From IMG/VR virus record IMGVR_UViG_3300042567_000787, positions 1-30,004 of that record: DNA of 30,004 nucleotides, one strand, 5' to 3'. Below are positions 13,876-22,029 of this stretch, piece after piece. Made by a program: the position numbers and the translations under genes. The notes beneath the pieces were generated by a model. That model was not told where the DNA came from. It did not search any database and saw only the letters and a program-made list of their open reading frames with translations. Positions within the stretch are counted from its first letter, which is position 1. Every line of letters begins with the position of its first letter. This stretch comes from a virus.

Positions 13876-14127
13876 ATGACAGAACAGCAAATACAAACTA
13901 AGATAAAAAAGAAACTCCAGGCGCAAGGGTATTTTGTAACCAAACTAATAAAGACCTCAACAAATGGCATTCCGGACTTATTGGCTATCAAAGACGGCCA
14001 GGCGACGTTTATCGAAGTAAAAAAAGAAAATGGTATATTGTCACCTTTACAGGAATTGAGGCTCTCAGAGCTTAAAAAACACGGCTGTATCGTTAAAGTA
14101 TGGTCTGATTTTGAAACGAATTTTTAA
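13876..14127 (+). CDS. VRR-NUC domain nuclease (PD-(D/E)xK fold)
   Basis: 83 residues, essentially only the VRR-NUC core. TNGIPDLLAIKDG contains catalytic D34. ATFIEVKKENG supplies E47 and K49, and SPLQELRLSELKKHG supplies Q59 and the following helix. Stand-alone VRR-NUC proteins of phages are thought to act on branched or flapped DNA (resolvase-like) during replication or packaging. It ends just before the motif that heads the sigma-factor operon, and is the last gene of the replication-type small-gene block. Confidence 0.85.
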   Translation: MTEQQIQTKIKKKLQAQGYFVTKLIKTSTNGIPDLLAIKDGQATFIEVKKENGILSPLQELRLSELKKHGCIVKVWSDFETNF

Positions 14128-14131
14128 CAAA

Positions 14132-14168
14132 TTTGTTACAAAATGACTTTTTACCGTTATATTAATAT
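14132..14168 (+). promoter_or_regulatory. Late-type bipartite promoter element, copy 1 (upstream of sigma-like gene)
   Basis: TTTGTTACAAAA (14132-14143), 12 bases, GTTATATTAATAT (14156-14168). Both blocks are identical in sequence and spacing to copy 4 at 26712-26748. In this copy the triplet at the +1 position is ATA rather than ATG, so an mRNA from it would have a ~20-base leader to ATG 14187. Confidence 0.65.
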
Positions 14169-14174
14169 ATTTAC

Positions 14175-14182
14175 TATATTTG
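14175..14182 (+). promoter_or_regulatory. Bacteroidota -7 element TATATTTG abutting the start codon
   Basis: TATATTTG ends only four bases before ATG 14187, so a transcript from it would be leaderless or nearly so. It lies six bases downstream of copy 1 of the late-type element, giving tandem promoters: one host-like and one possibly phage-sigma-dependent. Confidence 0.6.
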
Positions 14183-14186
14183 TCAA

Positions 14187-14420
14187 ATGATTAAACCTTA
14201 CACGATATCGACTCAAATGTGGTTGGAACAGGAAGACGACAATCTCGGACTCAACGGATCATTTGTGGATTTTAGAGTCAACGTCGATAGTATTGACGGG
14301 TTTTGGATTGAGTCACCGGACGAAATTGTGTTAATTATTCGAGGTACGGCCTATTATATTGAAAATGAAACTCACGTATTACATTTTTTAAGTGAGTTTT
14401 TTAATCCTATGCGATTGTGA
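14187..14420 (+). CDS. Hypothetical protein, first gene of sigma/terminase operon
   Basis: 77 residues starting MIKPYTISTQMWLEQEDDNL. Beta-rich (GSFVDFRVNVDSIDGFWIE, DEIVLIIRGTAYYIE) then a short helix. It reads like a small single-domain protein with no catalytic motif. The ATG lies four bases after a -7 promoter element. The stop overlaps the GTG start of the sigma-like gene (GTGA), so the two are coupled. An anti-sigma or regulator role is a guess from position only. Confidence 0.6.
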   Translation: MIKPYTISTQMWLEQEDDNLGLNGSFVDFRVNVDSIDGFWIESPDEIVLIIRGTAYYIENETHVLHFLSEFFNPMRL

Positions 14421-14845
14421 TAATCCACGAACTCGCTAAAAAGGACGCTCAGTGGCGAAAAATGGCTTTACAAATTTGTAAATGCAAGGACTTAGCAGAC
14501 GAGTTAGTTCAAAATATGTATATTAAATTATCGGAGAGGACTATTCCTGTCTCCGACGGCTATATTTTCGTAACTTTGAGATCATTATTTTATGACTCTC
14601 TTAAAAATAATGACATTTTAATCGACGATTTTAGTAAATTTGAGATTGAAGAGGAGGAATATAACGAGGGGATTGATTATAAGGAACTTTCAAAAGATTT
14701 AACCTGGTATGAAAGGACTCTTTTTGAACTCTCAACGCTACACGGTCAACGTGAACTCTCAAGACAAACCGGAATACACATTCAAACTATTCACCGAGTT
14801 AATAAAATGGTAAAAATTAAACTAAATGGCAAAAAGAAAAACTAA
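14417..14845 (+). CDS. Sigma-70-family-like transcription factor (ECF-like, phage-encoded)
   Basis: 142 residues, GTG start overlapping the upstream stop. Residues ~5-62 (WRKMALQICKCKDLADELVQ, then MYIKL and YIFVTLRSLFYDSLK) look like sigma region 2, where the DLADELVQNMYIKL helix matches the core-binding pattern. An acidic linker at 66-90 follows. Residues ~95-135 (LTWYERTLFELSTLHG, then ELSRQTGIHIQTIHRVNKMVK) form a region-4-type helix-turn-helix. The size is short for a sigma factor (~142 residues). It could direct host RNA polymerase to the four repeated bipartite elements, one of which heads its own operon. A terminase-linked DNA-binding protein is an alternative. Confidence 0.65.
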   Translation: MIIHELAKKDAQWRKMALQICKCKDLADELVQNMYIKLSERTIPVSDGYIFVTLRSLFYDSLKNNDILIDDFSKFEIEEEEYNEGIDYKELSKDLTWYERTLFELSTLHGQRELSRQTGIHIQTIHRVNKMVKIKLNGKKKN

Positions 14846-15203
14846 AAAAGAAATTCAAGGATTGGGCGACGTAGTTGCTGCCGTAACCTCAGCCGTTGGA
14901 ATTGAGCCTTGCGATAATTGCAAAGACAGACAATTCTCTTTAAACCGACTTTTTAACTTTAAAAAAGTAAAATCGGAAATGACTCCAAATGATAAGGAGC
15001 ATTTTAAAATATTTTTAGATGCAAAAGGTCAAAGAGTAATCGACGGAAAACGAACTGAGTTAATTTTTGAAGACGTTGACTATTTAAACGGACTTTATAA
15101 GTACTATTTTGGAATTGATAACTCAAATTGTCCGAATTGCTCCAAAGTTCACGAAACGATTATCAAAGATTTATATAAATTATACAGTTTTGAAAGTAAC
15201 TAA
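14826..15203 (+). CDS. Small protein with two CxxC pairs, upstream of terminase
   Basis: 125 residues. After a basic start (MAKRKTKKEIQGLGDVVAAV) it carries C29-x2-C32 (CDNC) and, near residues 102-105, NCPNCSKVH. Together these could hold one zinc ion. The GLGDVVAAVTSAVGIEPCDNC pattern is one I recognise from proteins preceding the terminase genes of Bacteroidota phages, with unknown function. Overlaps the sigma-like gene by 20 bases. Confidence 0.6.
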   Translation: MAKRKTKKEIQGLGDVVAAVTSAVGIEPCDNCKDRQFSLNRLFNFKKVKSEMTPNDKEHFKIFLDAKGQRVIDGKRTELIFEDVDYLNGLYKYYFGIDNSNCPNCSKVHETIIKDLYKLYSFESN

Positions 15204-15417
15204 AAAACAACAACAAGCCGAATTTTATCAATTCCTCGATGCTATAATCGAAAACGCACCAGCAGACCTCTCAGTGAACGAAATTTGGATGCCGGATAAC
15301 TTATTCAAGTTATTAAAAACGAAGTCTTATAAGGGGTTTAAAATGTTTACTTCGATGTTTTTAAAAGATAACGAGGTAATTTTGGGGAGATATAAAGGAG
15401 AGGCTCAAATTAATTAG
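15190..15417 (+). CDS. Small hypothetical protein, start uncertain
   Basis: About 75 residues from TTG 15190 (reads MKVTKKQQQAEFYQFLDAII, then ENAPADLSVNEIWMPDNLFK). The frame is open further upstream to a TTG at 15109, but that would overlap the preceding gene by 95 bases, so the 15190 start (14-base overlap) is preferred. No ATG is available. The FYQFLDAIIEN...PDNLFKLLK...SMFLKDN text resembles a small helical regulator or terminase-associated protein. Not assigned. Confidence 0.5.
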   Translation: MKVTKKQQQAEFYQFLDAIIENAPADLSVNEIWMPDNLFKLLKTKSYKGFKMFTSMFLKDNEVILGRYKGEAQIN

Positions 15418-15434
15418 TTAATTTGTGTTAAATT

Positions 15435-15731
15435 ATGGATAAAAGAAAATTAAACGGAGGACATTCAACCAAAGCGACAAGACCGGACGATAAAAGATTG
15501 ATGACAAAGTCCGAAATGCAAGACACTTACGAGCGATTGAAACCTTTTTTGCCGGAGGCGATATTACAACTCGAGGCAGCAATGCAAGCCGGAGAAAAAT
15601 GGGCGATTGAATTATGGTTTAAATACTTCTTTGGAATGCCAAAACAAACTATCGACCAACATATAAGTATTGAGAAACCTATTTTTAACTCCTTAGACTT
15701 AGATGTTCCAGAAAACAACGGCACAGAGTAA
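15435..15731 (+). CDS. Probable terminase small subunit-like protein
   Basis: 98 residues starting MDKRKLNGGHSTKATRPDDK. The basic, Gly-rich N-terminus, then a helical region (TYERLKPFLPEAILQLEAAM, EKWAIELWFKYFFGMPKQTI), resemble small DNA-binding proteins paired with phage TerL. The C-terminus overlaps the large-subunit start by 29 bases. The role is inferred from its place directly before TerL. No HTH is obvious. Confidence 0.5.
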   Translation: MDKRKLNGGHSTKATRPDDKRLMTKSEMQDTYERLKPFLPEAILQLEAAMQAGEKWAIELWFKYFFGMPKQTIDQHISIEKPIFNSLDLDVPENNGTE

Positions 15732-16866
15732 AATTGCCAAACTAAGAAAACGAGTTAGGATTGTTCAAGGTGGGACGAGTAGTTCCAAAACGTTTTCGAT
15801 ATTGCCTTTGCTTATTACTTACGCTATTCAAAATCCCTTTTCAGAGATTTCAATAGTTAGTGAGTCAATCCCTCATTTGAAACGTGGAGCTTTAAAAGAC
15901 TTCCAAAAAATAATGCTCCTAACTGACAACTATCGAGACGCTAATTTCAATCGGTCGTCACTTAAATATACATTCTCCAATAATTCCTATATTGAATTTT
16001 TCAGCGTCGACCAACCTGACAAATTAAGAGGAGCAAGGAGAGATATTCTATTCGTAAACGAGTGCAATAATATCGACTTTGAAAGTTACCAGCAACTCGC
16101 AGTCCGTACTAAAAAATTTATCTATTTAGACTACAACCCAACGAATGAGTTTTGGGTGCAAACGGAACTCATAAACGATGAGGACTCAGACTTTGTCATA
16201 TTGACGTACAAAGATAATGAGGCACTCGATCCGGCAATCGTCAAAGAGATTGAAAAAGCAAAAGACAAAGCGAGTACCTCAACTTATTGGGCGAACTGGT
16301 GGAATGTTTACGGACTCGGCCAACTCGGATCACTTGAGGGAGTCATCTTTCAAAATTGGGAGACAATCGACACAATACCAAATGAGGCTAAATTCTTAGG
16401 GAGTGGACTCGATTTCGGTTATTCGAATGATCCAACCGCTCATATTGCTGTATATGATTACAATGGTAAAATAATCGTTGACGAGTTAATTTATAGCACC
16501 TCACTTTTAAACTCCGATATAATTCGACTAATGAAACAGGAACGCACCGCTCCAATTTGGGCGGACTCGGCAGAGCCAAAATCAATTGAAGAGATAAGAC
16601 GAGCCGGTTACAATATCAAACCCGTTGTCAAAGGAGCGGACTCAATCAATTATGGTATCTCAGTACTTCAGCAAAAGGAAATCTTAGTCACTAAGTCAAG
16701 CACAAATTTAATAAAAGAGTTGAGAAGTTATAGTTGGGACGTTGACAAAACCGGTAAAAAACTTAACCGTCCAATCGACGAATTTAACCACGCAATAGAC
16801 GCCTTACGTTACTTCGCAATGATGAGCCTGGCGATAAACAAATCGAGACGCGTAATAATTACGTAA
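15703..16866 (+). CDS. terL: Terminase large subunit (PBSX-like)
   Basis: 387 residues. The N-terminal packaging ATPase has Walker A QGGTSSSKTF (22-31) and Walker B ILFVNE (115-120). The C-terminal RNase-H-like nuclease has GLDFGYSNDP (D237), WADSAEPKSI (D288) and FNHAIDALRY (D366). It cuts and packages phage DNA into the prohead. The length and the motif wording (SVDQPDKLRGARRDILFVNE) fit the Terminase_3/PBSX type. Its stop is followed 39 bases later by the late-type element and the tail chaperone gene. The portal gene is not next to it but lies ~10 kb downstream, which is unusual. Confidence 0.93.
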   Translation: MFQKTTAQSKIAKLRKRVRIVQGGTSSSKTFSILPLLITYAIQNPFSEISIVSESIPHLKRGALKDFQKIMLLTDNYRDANFNRSSLKYTFSNNSYIEFFSVDQPDKLRGARRDILFVNECNNIDFESYQQLAVRTKKFIYLDYNPTNEFWVQTELINDEDSDFVILTYKDNEALDPAIVKEIEKAKDKASTSTYWANWWNVYGLGQLGSLEGVIFQNWETIDTIPNEAKFLGSGLDFGYSNDPTAHIAVYDYNGKIIVDELIYSTSLLNSDIIRLMKQERTAPIWADSAEPKSIEEIRRAGYNIKPVVKGADSINYGISVLQQKEILVTKSSTNLIKELRSYSWDVDKTGKKLNRPIDEFNHAIDALRYFAMMSLAINKSRRVIIT

Positions 16867-16870
16867 AAAA

Positions 16871-16907
16871 AAATAAACAAATTCACTTTTTTTAGTTATA
16901 TATATAT
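16871..16907 (+). promoter_or_regulatory. Late-type bipartite promoter element, copy 2 (tail module)
   Basis: AAATAAACAAAT (16871-16882), 12 bases, GTTATATATATAT (16895-16907). The last A and T are the first two bases of ATG 16906. The ACAAA core and all spacings match the other three copies. Confidence 0.55.
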
Positions 16908-17598
16908 GAGAGTAGTAATTCCAACGGATTTAAAAGAGATTAAATTGTCTCAATATTTGAGATATTTAAAAGTATTAAAAGACAACCAGGACGATGAGAC
17001 TTTTGTTTGCATTCAAATGGTTGCTATATTTTGTAACCTCAGCGTGGCCGATGTTATGAAAATACCCGTTAACGATTTTGCTGAGATAGTCGAAAATTTG
17101 GCTAAGGTATTGGATCAAAAACCCGAGAGAGTTAAGACGTTTAAAATGGACGGCGTTGAGTACGGTTTTATACCGAACTTAGATAAGATTACACTCGGAG
17201 AGCATGCGACAATTGACTCGTTACTCGGTAGCGATGAGAATTTAAGTTTATTGATGTCGGTTTTATATCGTCCAATTATTAAAAAGGTAACGCCATTTTA
17301 TCAGATTGAGGACTACGACGGAGACGAGAGCAAAGCGGAATTATTTAAGGACGTGAGAATGGATGTAGTTACCGGAGCAATACTTTTTTTTTGGAGTTTA
17401 AGCAAGGAATTATTGAACAATATCCTATCGCATTTGGAGAGCAAATCGATGAGGGAGGGGAAATCTCTCGAGGAGGTTTTGGGGAGCGCTGGGGTTGGTA
17501 TCAATCATTTGTTAGACTTTCACGAGAACTTGGACTCAAGCCTCGAGAAGTTGGAAACGAGCCTCTTCACGAGTCACTCACGTTATTATCTTACTTAA
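16906..17598 (+). CDS. Tail assembly chaperone (short, non-frameshifted form)
   Basis: 230 residues from ATG 16906, directly at the late-type element. Starts MRVVIPTDLKEIKLSQYLRY, a pattern recognisable in tail chaperones of Bacteroidota siphophages. It binds the tape measure protein during tail assembly. A run of nine T at 17384-17392 permits a -1 slip onto an overlapping frame that carries a conserved WGWYQS domain, as in lambda G/GT. Residues after ~162 (SLSKELLNNILSHLESKSMR...) belong only to the unshifted product. Confidence 0.7.
   Translation: MRVVIPTDLKEIKLSQYLRYLKVLKDNQDDETFVCIQMVAIFCNLSVADVMKIPVNDFAEIVENLAKVLDQKPERVKTFKMDGVEYGFIPNLDKITLGEHATIDSLLGSDENLSLLMSVLYRPIIKKVTPFYQIEDYDGDESKAELFKDVRMDVVTGAILFFWSLSKELLNNILSHLESKSMREGKSLEEVLGSAGVGINHLLDFHENLDSSLEKLETSLFTSHSRYYLT
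17384..17392 (+). other. T9 slippery site for -1 programmed frameshift
   Basis: Codons in frame 0 read CTT TTT TTT TGG. The heptamer T-TTT-TTT (17385-17391) permits slipping of both tRNAs by one base. Translation then continues at 17391 in the -1 frame through to 17651. This frame has no ATG of its own. Confidence 0.65.
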
Positions 17599-17651
17599 TC
17601 GACGAAAGCAAAGAAGAGGCAAAACAAATTAAAAATCACTTTAAAAAATGA
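17391..17651 (+). CDS. -1 frame extension of the tail assembly chaperone (GT-type)
   Basis: 86 residues joined after residue 162 of the upstream frame give a fusion of about 248. The segment FGERWGWYQSFVRLSRELGL, then PLHESLTLLSYLIDESKEEA, is the conserved W-G-W tail-chaperone domain found downstream in many Bacteroidota phages. The frame has no ATG and begins right at the T9 run. Its stop (TGA) shares ATGA with the next gene, implying ribosomes reach this end. It overlaps the frame-0 gene for about 207 bases. Confidence 0.65.
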   Translation: MEFKQGIIEQYPIAFGEQIDEGGEISRGGFGERWGWYQSFVRLSRELGLKPREVGNEPLHESLTLLSYLIDESKEEAKQIKNHFKK

Positions 17652-18112
17652 GAGCATTTTATCAGGCAATAGAATATATTAAGAGTACGTTGGAAAACGC
17701 GCCACTTTTAAATACAATTACTCACGGCACAGACATAATCGACAATGTTAAAAAAAATATTTTTCCACTTGCTCATATTAATATCCTCAGCTCTTCGATT
17801 AATAACGGAGTTGTCAATTTTACTTTCGAGGTGGCTGTTGTCGATATTCGTAATATCTCAAAGATAAACGCAAACGATAAATTTCTCGGGAACGATAACG
17901 AACTTGACAACCTCAACACTTGTCACGCAATCCTCAATTATATGATTACTCAAATGAGATTGCAAAGAAGTGACGACGATATTGAACTTCAAAACGATCC
18001 AACTTTGCAACCGATATTATTAGCGTTTACGAATGCCTTAGACGGTTGGAAATGTGATATTGAAATAAGCGTTCCGAATAACGATTTTACTGTTTGCGAT
18101 TTTGGAGACTAA
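17648..18112 (+). CDS. Putative tail completion / terminator protein
   Basis: 154 residues starting MRAFYQAIEYIKSTLENAPL, then TITHGTDIIDNVKKNIFPLAH. This wording, followed by beta strands and VCDFGD at the end, matches a Bacteroidota phage protein found between chaperone and tail genes. Size and position suggest a tail terminator or minor tail component, by inference. Start coupled to the upstream -1 frame (ATGA). Confidence 0.55.
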   Translation: MRAFYQAIEYIKSTLENAPLLNTITHGTDIIDNVKKNIFPLAHINILSSSINNGVVNFTFEVAVVDIRNISKINANDKFLGNDNELDNLNTCHAILNYMITQMRLQRSDDDIELQNDPTLQPILLAFTNALDGWKCDIEISVPNNDFTVCDFGD

Positions 18113-18626
18113 ATTTGTACAGCAAGCGCTCAACGAGTTTGGTGCGTTAGTGGTTGAGAGAGCGAGACAGAATTTAAAAACCGGAGGGCGCTATGGAACG
18201 CATAACGCATCCGGCCAATTATCGAAGTCCTTAGATTACAAAGCCAAAGAGAATAAAAATTCTATTGAGTTTGATTTTTACGCTGAGAGTTATTGGAAGG
18301 AGTTGGACTTTGGAACGAAAGGAAGTGAGTCAAGTGCAAAAGCTCCGAACTCTCCATATAAGGCAAACGCGTCAAGGGGTGCGATTGATAAGTGGGTAAT
18401 CCGCAAAGGCATTCAAGGAGTGCGAGGCGCTGGAGGTCAATTTGCAAATCGTCGAATGATGGTGACGTCAATCACGAACTCGATAAATAGAACGGGAACT
18501 TTTGAGACTCGGTTTTTTAGAAATGCGTTTGACTTAGAGTATAAAGATTTTAATAATAATATAGTTGAAAAATACGGCTTAGATTTGGAGGCGTTTTTAA
18601 GATTTACACTAAAAGATAATTTATAA
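18102..18626 (+). CDS. Putative HK97 gp10-like neck or tail component
   Basis: 174 residues from TTG 18102, overlapping the preceding stop by 11 bases (no ATG available in this position). FGALVVERARQNLKTGGRYG, GQLSKSLDYKAKEN and FYAESYWKELDFGTKGSESS match the pattern of HK97 gp10-type proteins (long helix, then SG.L..SL and E.GT). This supports a head-tail joining or neck role. The unusual start might lower expression. The next ATG is directly adjacent. Confidence 0.55.
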   Translation: METKFVQQALNEFGALVVERARQNLKTGGRYGTHNASGQLSKSLDYKAKENKNSIEFDFYAESYWKELDFGTKGSESSAKAPNSPYKANASRGAIDKWVIRKGIQGVRGAGGQFANRRMMVTSITNSINRTGTFETRFFRNAFDLEYKDFNNNIVEKYGLDLEAFLRFTLKDNL

Positions 18627-19733
18627 ATGAAAGTAGTTGAAATAAGAAGTCCGTTTATAATTCAAGTCAATGAGCCTACTCAGTTGGGATCAAAGATTGA
18701 AGTTTTTATTTGGCGCAATGGAGACACAGAGCCAACCACTCCGACATACACACTAAGCAAACCAATTCCAACGACAAATCAAAGATTATCGTCTTATAAC
18801 GTATCAAATTTTGTAAAAGAGTACGTCGATAATATTGCGCCTCAGTATTCTAATGCGGTTGGATTTGATTACCAAGAGAATTACGCTTTATTTAAAGTGA
18901 AACGCTATTGGGATAACGCCGGAGTTTATACATTATTAGATACAAATACTTACGTTGGCGTTAATGGTTTTACCAATTATATTGACGGAATACAATATGC
19001 AGACAATACTCAAATTAAATTGCTATTTAATCCGGAGATAAAAAACAACTATCAAATACAAAGCACTTATCCTGAGGACACAATTCAATATTTAAACGTC
19101 TTAGTAGATTTTCAAACTGACGCCGATATTTTAGAGGTTATTTATTCTCGAATTGACGGAACTTCTTACGATTTCACTTTTACTTACGACGATATGACTG
19201 GCATTTATCTTTTTAAAATTCCAATATCTTTGGCGAAAGTTGATCCTGAATTTATTAATGGTTGCAATGTTAGAATATCATTCACTCCGGAGGGCGAAAG
19301 TCCAATTACAAATGATTTAATTACTTACCCAATTTGCGAGCCAAAATATACGCCGGTACTTTGTGACTTTATAAATAGACACGGAGGTTGGCAGACACTA
19401 ATATTTTACAAAGCTCAAACCAATACGGCGACAGCTAAAAGCGACGAATATAAATTGATGCCAAAAGAAGTCGATTATAATCCGCTTAGAGGCCAAAGCA
19501 AATCGTTTAATATTCAAGGTAGTCAAAATGTAATTTTAAACACAGGTTGGGTTGACGAGAATTATAGTGAATTGATAACGGACTTACTTTTAAGCGAGAC
19601 GATTTTATTAGACCGCAAACCGGTCAATTTAAAAACTCAAAGCTCTGAATTGAAAACTAAGCTAAAAAATAGAATGATTAATTACACAATGGAGTTTCAA
19701 TATAATTTCAATTTAATTAATGACGTAATATGA
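18627..19733 (+). CDS. Structural tail protein of Bacteroidota-phage type
   Basis: 368 residues starting MKVVEIRSPFIIQVNEPTQL. Beta-rich throughout (FIWRNGDTEP, YNVSNFVKEYVDNI, LTWYN-like strands), with HGGWQTLIFYKAQ near 250 and a C-terminal YTMEFQYNFNLINDVI. Several such proteins are annotated as hypothetical in Bacteroidota phages, between the neck genes and the large baseplate-like protein. Probably distal tail or baseplate. Overlaps the next gene by 4 bases. Confidence 0.6.
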   Translation: MKVVEIRSPFIIQVNEPTQLGSKIEVFIWRNGDTEPTTPTYTLSKPIPTTNQRLSSYNVSNFVKEYVDNIAPQYSNAVGFDYQENYALFKVKRYWDNAGVYTLLDTNTYVGVNGFTNYIDGIQYADNTQIKLLFNPEIKNNYQIQSTYPEDTIQYLNVLVDFQTDADILEVIYSRIDGTSYDFTFTYDDMTGIYLFKIPISLAKVDPEFINGCNVRISFTPEGESPITNDLITYPICEPKYTPVLCDFINRHGGWQTLIFYKAQTNTATAKSDEYKLMPKEVDYNPLRGQSKSFNIQGSQNVILNTGWVDENYSELITDLLLSETILLDRKPVNLKTQSSELKTKLKNRMINYTMEFQYNFNLINDVI

Positions 19734-21886
19734 TTTTAAATTTAGCTTTATTTTTAGAGACTAACGCTTTAATCGATCAAACTCAAGGCTATATCAATTC
19801 ATTTATTGACAGAGTTAGAGCAAATGGAGGAACTTTTGAGAATTATAATTGCTTAAATACTCAACTTCATTCTTTGGGCGGTGTGTTTGGCGTTGGCAAT
19901 CAATACCAAAGGACTGATTTATTCAACGATGAGACTATATCAATCACTCAAGTGATCCAAGACGTCAAAGATATAAGTCTAATTTTTACGAATTTTACTA
20001 AAAGTTTCTCAATTCCGGCAACCGATGAGAATAATAGACTCTTTAAACACTATTATAATTACGATATTGACGGAGGTTTTGATGCGAGAATTAAGATAAA
20101 CGCCTATATCGAGATCGATGCCAACCGATTTAACAGCGGAAAGGTCAAACTTGAGGGCGTTGAAATGAAAAATAATCAACCTTACGCCTATAAAATTACT
20201 TATTACGGCGATACTGTTAACCTAAAAGACAAAATCGGAGAGGATAAATTGAACGCTTTGCCTTTGTCTCAGTATAATTTGGCTTATAATAATACAACGG
20301 TTAAGACTAAGTTCCAAGCCAACCCAGCGACAACCGATGTAATTGCGCCTTTTATCTCGCACACAAATCGATTTTATTACGATAGCTCAAGCGGACACGC
20401 TGAGGACGTTCATAATTTATACTATCAAAGCGGAGTCGGACACAGTCACGGACTTTTGTGGAGTGACTTAAAATATGCTATTCGATTGGATGCAATTATC
20501 AAAGCGATTGGCATTCAATACGGGTTGACTTTTAGCGATGACTTTTTTAATAGTACCAATTTAGACTATTATAATTTATTTATGTGGTTGCACAGAAGTA
20601 AAGGAGCTGTTCAAGGAGCTGAGGCTAATATATTCCCTCCCGAATTAATTACGACTTTCCCTTTTGGAAATACGTTATCGGTAGGTTCTGGAGAATATGA
20701 CGCAACCGCAAATTTTAGTATTACTACAACTTCAGCGAGTGACTATAGATTTTCAATTTTTAGAAACGGAGCTTTGTGGTTTCAAAGCAATACTTTAAAC
20801 TCAAGCGTTTCAAATGTCCCAATGATTAATTTAAACGAGGCGGGCAATTATCAATTTTTTATACAAAGTCAGCCAGTTATTACAATAACAAATGTTAGAA
20901 TTAATTTAGGATATTTTGCACCTGACGGAGTTGGAGGAACTGAGGAGAGATTTACAACTTACGACGCCTCAACTTTCAACACAAATTCCACATTTATTTT
21001 TGATATTGCTCAACAAATTCCGGAGATAAAAGTTATCGATTTTTTAAGCGGTATTTTTAAAATGTTTAATTTGACGGCTTACGTTGAAAATGGAATTACA
21101 GTTGTAAAAACTTTAAACGATTTTTATAATACGGCAGACGTTTACGATATAACGCAATATATAAAAGTCGATAGCAATAGCGTAAACACGGCCTTACCAT
21201 TTAAACAAATTGAGTTTGGCTTTGAAGATACAAAAACATTACTCGCATTAAAACACGCACAGCAATTCAATTACGATTGGGCAAAGGAGATTTATAATGA
21301 AGTACCGGAAATTGAGGGGGAAATTTACAAAGTGACTCTTCCATTTTCTCATTTTAAATATGAGAGACTATTCGACGTAAACGCTCCGACAACTCCTTTA
21401 AAAATTCAGTGGGGATATTCGGCAAACGATAATTTTAACGCAGCAACCGGACATTATGAGGCCGAACTTGGAAAGCCGCTTTTATTTTATCCGATATTAG
21501 TAACGGGAGTTCCGAATTTTTCGTGGAGGCCGACAACCTCAAGTCACGAAAATATTACCTCTTATATTGCGCCGTCCAATTCTCGAAGTTTTGATTCGGC
21601 CGTAAGTAAGTCAAATATTAATTTCAAGGCCGAGCTTAACGAGTGGACTTTTACTAATGAATTTACCGACACTCTATTTTTAAAATATTATCAGGATTAC
21701 ATTTTGCAAGTTTTCAATCCTAAAAATAGACTGACAAAAATCAAAGCGATTTTACCTTTGTCAATACTTTTAAATTATAAGTTAAATGATAGGTTTAAAA
21801 TTGTGGATCGTCTTTTTAGAATAAATAAAATTACTACTAACTTAACAACCGGAGAGAGTGATATGGAACTCTTAAACGAATTATGA
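19730..21886 (+). CDS. Large tail/baseplate protein (Bacteroidota-phage type)
   Basis: 718 residues. The segment LFNDETISITQVIQDVKDIS, then FTNFTKSFSIPATDENNRLF and KLEGVEMKNNQPYAYKITYY, is the conserved N-terminal signature of large tail proteins of Bacteroidota siphophages. Later parts include a jelly-roll-like insert (TSASDYRFSIFRNGALWFQS), a region resembling gp27-like hubs (KVIDFLSGIFKMFNLTAYVE), and a C-terminus FRINKITTNLTTGESDMELL. It probably forms the distal tail hub. It overlaps the 48-residue gene at 21883 by 4 bases. Confidence 0.65.
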   Translation: MILNLALFLETNALIDQTQGYINSFIDRVRANGGTFENYNCLNTQLHSLGGVFGVGNQYQRTDLFNDETISITQVIQDVKDISLIFTNFTKSFSIPATDENNRLFKHYYNYDIDGGFDARIKINAYIEIDANRFNSGKVKLEGVEMKNNQPYAYKITYYGDTVNLKDKIGEDKLNALPLSQYNLAYNNTTVKTKFQANPATTDVIAPFISHTNRFYYDSSSGHAEDVHNLYYQSGVGHSHGLLWSDLKYAIRLDAIIKAIGIQYGLTFSDDFFNSTNLDYYNLFMWLHRSKGAVQGAEANIFPPELITTFPFGNTLSVGSGEYDATANFSITTTSASDYRFSIFRNGALWFQSNTLNSSVSNVPMINLNEAGNYQFFIQSQPVITITNVRINLGYFAPDGVGGTEERFTTYDASTFNTNSTFIFDIAQQIPEIKVIDFLSGIFKMFNLTAYVENGITVVKTLNDFYNTADVYDITQYIKVDSNSVNTALPFKQIEFGFEDTKTLLALKHAQQFNYDWAKEIYNEVPEIEGEIYKVTLPFSHFKYERLFDVNAPTTPLKIQWGYSANDNFNAATGHYEAELGKPLLFYPILVTGVPNFSWRPTTSSHENITSYIAPSNSRSFDSAVSKSNINFKAELNEWTFTNEFTDTLFLKYYQDYILQVFNPKNRLTKIKAILPLSILLNYKLNDRFKIVDRLFRINKITTNLTTGESDMELLNEL

Positions 21887-22029
21887 TAAATAACATTTTA
21901 GAAATGCTCAAACACGCAGAGCAATACGAAAACAATGAAATAATCGCATCCGCCAAAGGAAAATATGAACTTCCAAAATCTTATTTACAAATATTTAAAA
22001 AAGCACTCAAATGGCAATTGAAAAAATAA
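21883..22029 (+). CDS. Small hypothetical protein upstream of tape measure
   Basis: 48 residues starting MINNILEMLKHAEQYENNEI. Helical and basic at the end (KKALKWQLKK). Coupled on both sides (ATGA, then a 19-base overlap with the tape measure gene). No function recognised. Confidence 0.5.
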   Translation: MINNILEMLKHAEQYENNEIIASAKGKYELPKSYLQIFKKALKWQLKK

